A stretch of 64,000 nucleotides of DNA. Source: Torymus aiolomorphi. Taxonomy: Eukaryota; Arthropoda; Insecta; Hymenoptera; Torymidae. The stretch is taken from positions 71,698,529-71,762,528 of the forward strand of contig CM070873.1 of NCBI GenBank assembly GCA_036365515.1, in the 5' to 3' direction. A model generated the notes under the pieces. That model searched no databases. It was not told the DNA's origin and worked only from the letters and a program-made list of their open reading frames with translations. The position numbers were made by a program, and so were the translations under genes. Positions 59,077 through 64,000 of this stretch are shown piece after piece. Every line of letters begins with the position of its first letter. The first letter of the stretch is position 1.

Positions 59077-59512
59077 TGTTACGTGTGGAAACATTACATA
59101 CGCGAGTTCGGTCGCAAATAAAGCCGCGATTCAGCACTCGAAGCATCGAGAACATTCGACGCTGCGTCGCGACTATGGCGCTAGGAAACCAGAGTCGGTC
59201 AAATCAGCCGTAGCGGCCGAAAACTGCGAATTCCACACCGGCGGAATAACGAAGTTCCACATGCAGTCGATCCCCACCTATGATTAATTATAGGAATGTG
59301 GAAGACACTGCATCGAGAATATAAAAAGCGACGCAGCCGGTGTCGCGGGTCGATACGGGGAACCTATGACAGAGGATTAGACGAGATAACGACTCCAGGA
59401 CGAGATAGGACGACAATGGAGTATTTAGCCAGCCATCAATCCACGAGGAAGCTACGCAGCCACGACGACTCGTCCCGCGGGCCGCGCACATTTTCATATG
59501 TATACGTTAGGA

Positions 59513-59608
<96 letters not shown>

Positions 59609-59776
59609 TCTCGCGTGCGCGCGCGCGCGCGATTGAGTATTCACTAAATAACCAATAATTTACTTCTAATACTTATTGTCTTTCCGACTTCTTATTTTAC
59701 GATAAATCAACCTCTCCAGGTGCATATATAACTTACGGAAGCCGGAATCTTATATAGATAACCGTCACACGTAACA
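59077..59776. mobile_element. Solo LTR of an LTR retrotransposon
   Basis: The 700-bp unit starts TGTTACGTGTG and ends CACACGTAACA, an 11-bp perfect inverted end with canonical TG..CA. It is flanked by ATAC on both sides (59073-59076, 59777-59780), a 4-bp target duplication. A TATA box (ATATAAAAAG, about 59320) and an AATAAA (about 59116) lie inside. No internal retroelement genes are adjacent, so it is a recombination-derived solo LTR. The superfamily (Gypsy or BEL/Pao) is not resolved. Confidence 0.7.
59515..59612. repeat. (CT)n microsatellite within the solo LTR
   Basis: About 85 bp of pure CT followed by TTTCTCTTTCTC, then a short GC alternation. The expansion lies inside the LTR. Confidence 0.95.
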
Positions 59777-60249
59777 ATACTTTTAGGATGAAATTTGGGA
59801 ATTTTGAATAAACTACTTGTGCAGTTAATTTGGTATCTGTTGATGGTATTACTTATTCAAAGCATTTTCTGTTTGTACAAAGCCTAATAATACCATACCG
59901 GTACCATCTAAAAAGTACTCTCTAATACTGAAAAAATCTATGAGAGATCCCACGGGAGATTCCACGTGTAAATTTGTAAGATCACATACGAGATGAAATA
60001 CCGAATTTTTACATGCGGTACAACATGAGATACCACATGAGATCATACATAAGAGCTGAAATCGTGAGTTCGCATCTGAGATCCCCCGTGATATCCCCCG
60101 TGAGATCTCAGATGAGACCAGAACAAAATTGGTAACAGAAATTACGAAATTGGAACAGATATTGTTTACTTGAATACAAACTCATTTAATCTTGATAATT
60201 CTTTTTATTTTTATTCAATTTTTATAAACAAAGCTTCACCGACGGTTTG

Positions 60250-60680
60250 ACGGGAGCTAGGTGCAGTCGCCACCTCGGACGATCACCGAAATTAAGCAGC
60301 GTTCGGCGCGGTTACTACTTGGATGGGTGATCGCGTTTTTCGCTGTCAAAATTTCGTGTGATCGGTTAGGTGCAGATTGTCTTCTCACGAACCGAGCGGG
60401 AGGTGTAGAATATTACATTTCCGATGTCTAAGCCTACGGAATGTGACCTAGACATCCAAACTGAAATTATTCCAATACACCAACCATCCCGGGGCGGGTT
60501 TTCCTAATACGGATTTATCCCATGTGGTTTGCCCATAGGTTTTCCCCACCCCACAGGCATAACCCTGAGTGAATGCGGGATATGGCAAAAGGTAGGGTTT
60601 TAAATTTAAGGTATAAGTTTGGAATTTGTAAGAAGGTATGGATTAATAAGGGTACGAGGCTGCGTGGAAACCACCAAAAA
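60250..60680 (+). repeat. 5S rRNA-derived repeat (SINE3-like candidate)
   Basis: Positions about 60274-60336 carry GATCACCGAAATTAAGCAGCG and CTACTTGGATGGGTGATCGCG, the internal promoter core (A box to C box) of 5S rRNA. The flanks do not match the 5S ends, so it is not an intact gene. A long unrelated tail with CCATCCCGGGGCGGGTTTTCC and GGTTTTCCCCACCCCACAGG follows and ends in an A-rich stretch near 60680, as in a 5S-headed SINE. A plain pseudogene with unrelated flank is the alternative. Confidence 0.6.
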
Positions 60681-60904
60681 AATATATAAACAAATTAAGC
60701 TTCATTTTACTTGTAAAATAATTATTTACAAAGTTAAGGAATCAAAATTCTGGAATAACTAATGAGAGTAGTGTAATATACAATTATTTACACAATTGCA
60801 TACAAATTTATAAATCGATCCCTGGCCGACCGGACGACAATCGAATGTCTCTATACTGCGAGACTATCAACGCACTGCCTCTCGGACTCACCCGCGTCTG
60901 TATC

Positions 60905-61815
60905 TACCTATACTGCACCAAAGTTTTTTAAATCTATTTTGACCCGCTGAATGCGAATTTCTGGGGTGTTTTCCCGAAAAATGGTCAGGAAAATTTTTAT
61001 AGCCGCTTTTCCGGAAAACCCGGAAAATTTTCATTTTTTCGCTATAAAAAAATATATATTTGAAAAAATTGTTTTTGACGATATTCAAACTTTGGAAATT
61101 TTTTCACGGCAACTGATGGATTTTCCGAAAACAGTTGTAAGAATATAACGGTTGTAAGATAATGACCTTAAAATTACTCCAAGAATACAAATATATTTTT
61201 TTTAGAACAAACCAATGAAAATTTTCCAAATTTTCCTGGAAAAGCGTCCGTAAGAATTTTTCTGGTCATTTCCCAGAATAACACCCTCAAAATTCGTATT
61301 CAGCGGATCAAAATACACAAAAAAAACTTTGCTGTAGCCGTGGAACTACATCGGCTGCGAAATCCTTTTCGTGATACCCAGACGCTACACTCAAGAAAAG
61401 CGCTAAAGTACAGATATGAAGAATAAGAACTTGGTTGGAAAATTTCGTTACAATTTTTTTTTAGCAAAATGTCTAACAAAGAATGATATCCGCTTATGAA
61501 ATTGTAAAAAACTTTTTAAATATATTAACGTATAATAACTATGAATATCGTCAAAAACACAATTTTTTTAAACTTTGGTAATTTTTTTCACGGAAAATGA
61601 TGCATTTTCCAAAAAAATTGTGAGTATAAAATAGTCTTAAAATTACGTTATGAATGCAAATATATTTTTTTTATGGCAAAAAACGAAAATATTCCGGTTT
61701 TTCGGGAAAAACGTCCATAAAAATTTTCCTGACCATTCTCCGGGAAAAGACCCTCGAAATTCGTATTCAGCAGGTCAAAATACATTAAAAAAAAGTTTGG
61801 TATAGCTGTGGAGCT
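60905..61815. repeat. Inverted and repeated TE fragments
   Basis: The block GACCCGCTGAAT-CGAAT..GGTCAGGAAAATTTTTATA at about 60942-61000 recurs inverted twice (about 61240-61320 and 61690-61800). The latter two are each followed by a TGTAGCCGTGGAACTACATCGG-like motif. It looks like one palindromic element with a duplicated right arm. Non-coding. Confidence 0.5.
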
Positions 61816-61907
61816 CCATCGGCTATAATATGACCATATTACATTTAAGCGCCTGAGGGCTACTTGCATAAGCCTATCCAGGATCAAGTACAAAGAGTAT
61901 ATTTGAG

Positions 61908-61958
61908 TCTGTGGAAAGTAAAATCAAAAGTTTCTTTTGATTTTACTTTCCACAGATT
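61908..61958. repeat. Perfect short palindrome
   Basis: CTGTGGAAAGTAAAATCAAAAG and CTTTTGATTTTACTTTCCACAG are separated by about five bases, forming a 22-bp hairpin stem. Origin unknown. Confidence 0.6.
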
Positions 61959-61959
61959 A

Positions 61960-62922
61960 AAAGTTGAACTTTGAAACTTCAAAAGCTCCTACTTTTATAA
62001 ATAATCATCATTCTAACTCGGACACATCCCATCATACTTATTTTAACTCTCAACATGCCTACGATAACTCAACCATAGCTAACCAATTTTTACAACTATT
62101 CTCATCTGTTTTTCCTATTACTGCTCTATCTACTCTACCAAATCTTGCTTGGCGATGTCATACTATCACGTCTCCAATGCTAAAAATTGCCATTGATGAC
62201 GTGAGGACTCAGTCAACGCTGGACTCAAAACCGTTCTTGCATATTTCGTCAAACGTTGCTTTTCTATCTTAGAAAAGCCACTACTTATGCAAATGACAAA
62301 ACTCGCGCAGAAATAAAATAAGAAGTCTTCTTTAGGAATTAGGCAGTATCAAATTAAAACAGAAAATGTTTATTTGTAATTACAACTGAATATTCGGGAG
62401 AGCAAAAAAGGCGTCTTCTCCGTATGAATCTCAGAACAGAATGAAAAGAAACAAAAAGTTCGTCCATATCCCCGCCTGGTGAGAGATCCTTTTATTCAAG
62501 TTCATTTATTCAAACACTAGGCAACGCAATCGAACGCGCTCACACACCTCAGGCGCCTCTATACAGTCTACACTGAGAAAAAAGAAAGGCCACACTAACC
62601 TAAACTCCTGTCAAAATTGCCTGAGTCGCAAGGTAGTGGCGCTTACGCCAAATCCAATTGTCACAAATGTCACCATAGGTTAGAATAACCGCGGCATCCG
62701 GCAAAAATTGCCAGAGCGCTTAACCAGTAGGTAGGCATTATGCTAGATCTGCCTGAATCGACACGCAATTTTTACCAGACACTACATCACTCTCCCATGC
62801 ATCGTCAATTCGTCATATGTAATGAGTATAGCGAATATATCAACCTAAATTATACAATTATATGGGAAAATCGTCGCAAGAATTTGCAAAAAGTATTTGT
62901 GTGATTTTATTATTATCTGGAA
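61960..62922. other. Intergenic; possible TE fragment, otherwise nothing recognised
   Basis: At 62569 TA is followed by CACTGAGAAAAAAG, a left end of the YACTGAGA family without a visible right partner. The open frame at 61,964-62,272 has no domain. Confidence 0.35.
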
Positions 62923-63143
62923 ATGGATGAAGTCGTAAAGGACCTCCTGATTAATTGGAAACTTGAAAGATTTATAGAAAGGTTCAAAGGTGAGTATTGA
63001 CATAACCACAACATTTTTTTTCAATTCATTATTTTATCATGAAACCTATCTATTATACATAATACTACATAGTTAGAAATATAATAAAGTACTGATGTAT
63101 GACTATTCAGCTAAAATATAAGCAGTGATTAAATAGTGTAGAT

Positions 63144-63193
<50 letters not shown>

Positions 63194-63979
63194 TGCGTGT
63201 GTGTGTGTGTGTGTGTGTGTGTTAATGTTAAGTTTGCAGAGGAAATTAATTTTTTCAAACTTTATGATTTTTCTTCTCAAAATTAATTGAGAATACAAAA
63301 AATTGATAAGGGCATTTATAATTACAAATATCACCTAGAATAAGTTAGTATTTTTTTCTTTTCAAAATTTACTAATTTAAAATTTGTTTTAGTTGTTCCT
63401 TTGTTTACATTTTTGAATTTTTAAAAATTTAAGATTTTTGTTTAGAAAAAAATACTATTTTATTCTAGGTGGTATTTGTAACCATAGATGATGTTATCAA
63501 ATTTTTGTAGTATAAATAGGTTTTAAGAAAAAAATTCATGAAATTTGAAAAGGTTAGTTATTTTCAACGCAAAGCATACATTGCTAGATTTAAAATATTT
63601 AATCATACTCTCTTGTCCAATATCAATATTTATTCATAATCAGAATAAACCCGGTTCGATATATCTCTGAGGCAATTATAACCTACATAAATATGAAAAA
63701 ATGTTTGTTATGTGTGAATTTACAGAAGCTGGAATCAATGAAGAAATTTTAAGAGACATGAATGATGATATGTTAGGAGATTTATTTAAAAAAGTAGAGT
63801 GTGGTTTTAAGCAAAAATTTATGAAGAGATTGCAAGAATGGAAGAGCGACACTCCATCACATCCTCCACCAAGCATAAAACCTACTGTAAACCAGTCTAA
63901 TCCACCATCTCCTTCACATTTCACAATTTTCATTGATATGGTTGAAAGTATGATTAAAGAGATTAATATAGTTGTATGA
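62923..63979 (+). CDS. SAM-domain protein (106 aa, or incomplete at window edge)
   Basis: Two exons (62923-62989, 63726-63979) join in frame across a good donor (AAG then GTGAGT) and acceptor (TTTACAG). Residues 1-64 look like a sterile alpha motif: KDLLINWKLERFIERFKEAG, then INEEILRDMNDDMLGDL, then a basic helix KFMKRLQEWK. A Pro/Ser-rich segment and a short C-terminal helix follow, with a stop at 63977. GTATGA at 63974 could be a donor, in which case the protein continues past the window. SAM domains mediate protein-protein or RNA contacts, and short SAM genes of this type are often linked to mobile elements in arthropods; no specific role can be given. Confidence 0.6.
63143..63222. repeat. 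(AT)n-(GT)n compound microsatellite in the SAM gene intron
   Basis: A short AT tract followed by about 60 bp of GT with one GCGTGCG interruption, lying between the two exons. Confidence 0.9.
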
Positions 63980-64000
63980 CTGATTTGATTAATTTCAATG

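Noticed and set aside
60250..60370. Intact 5S rRNA gene
   Set aside because: Only the internal control region matches; both ends of the 5S stem are absent.

Overview
The window is AT-rich eukaryotic DNA with GT-AG introns, intact protein exons in a sea of inverted-repeat transposon debris, and long AC/GT and CT microsatellites. The protein types (an Arkadia-type RING ligase, and two CLIP-domain serine proteases closest in style to hymenopteran venom-protease/Bi-VSP-like proteins) point to an insect, most probably a hymenopteran. The species cannot be named from the sequence alone. All recognised genes lie on the + strand.

Layout. 1-8,030: no gene; a dense nest of palindromic, mostly non-autonomous DNA transposons, several with 3-bp TWA target duplications and PIF/Harbinger transposase remnants. 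8,032-9,765: CpG-rich probable promoter/5' UTR of the first gene. 9,773-21,241: an Arkadia/RNF111-like E3 ubiquitin ligase in 11 coding exons (648 aa), whose third intron (8.5 kb) is filled with more palindromic elements. 21,242-27,500: 3' UTR and quiet intergenic DNA. 27,550-27,900: a CpG-rich, TATA-containing possible promoter. 34,660-45,323: a complete CLIP-domain trypsin-like protease (381 aa, six coding exons). Its 6.9-kb first intron holds a separate three-exon gene of unknown function (39,649-41,058, 174 aa). 49,623-58,677: a tandem duplicate with the same exon phases (414 aa), predicted to be a catalytically dead serine protease homolog because His57, Ser195, Asp189 and the activation-site sequence are all changed. 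59,077-59,776: a solo LTR. 60,250-60,680: a 5S-rRNA-derived repeat. 62,923-63,979: a small SAM-domain gene at the right edge.

Working together: the protease and its pseudoprotease neighbour share secretion signals, CLIP domains and chymotrypsin folds. They could act as an extracellular protease/SPH pair, as in insect melanization and clotting cascades; that is inference. Arkadia is a nuclear regulator of TGF-beta/BMP signalling with no evident functional link to them.

The other major content is repeats. At least five palindrome families can be defined from shared termini: CCCNNNTGGAAAT ends with ~10-bp phased internal repeats; TTAAGG ends; TWA-flanked Harbinger-like ends; hairpins with a CTCGCTNCGCTCG core; and TA-flanked YACTGAGA ends. 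There is also a Penelope-like inverted pair bearing a hammerhead-type core.
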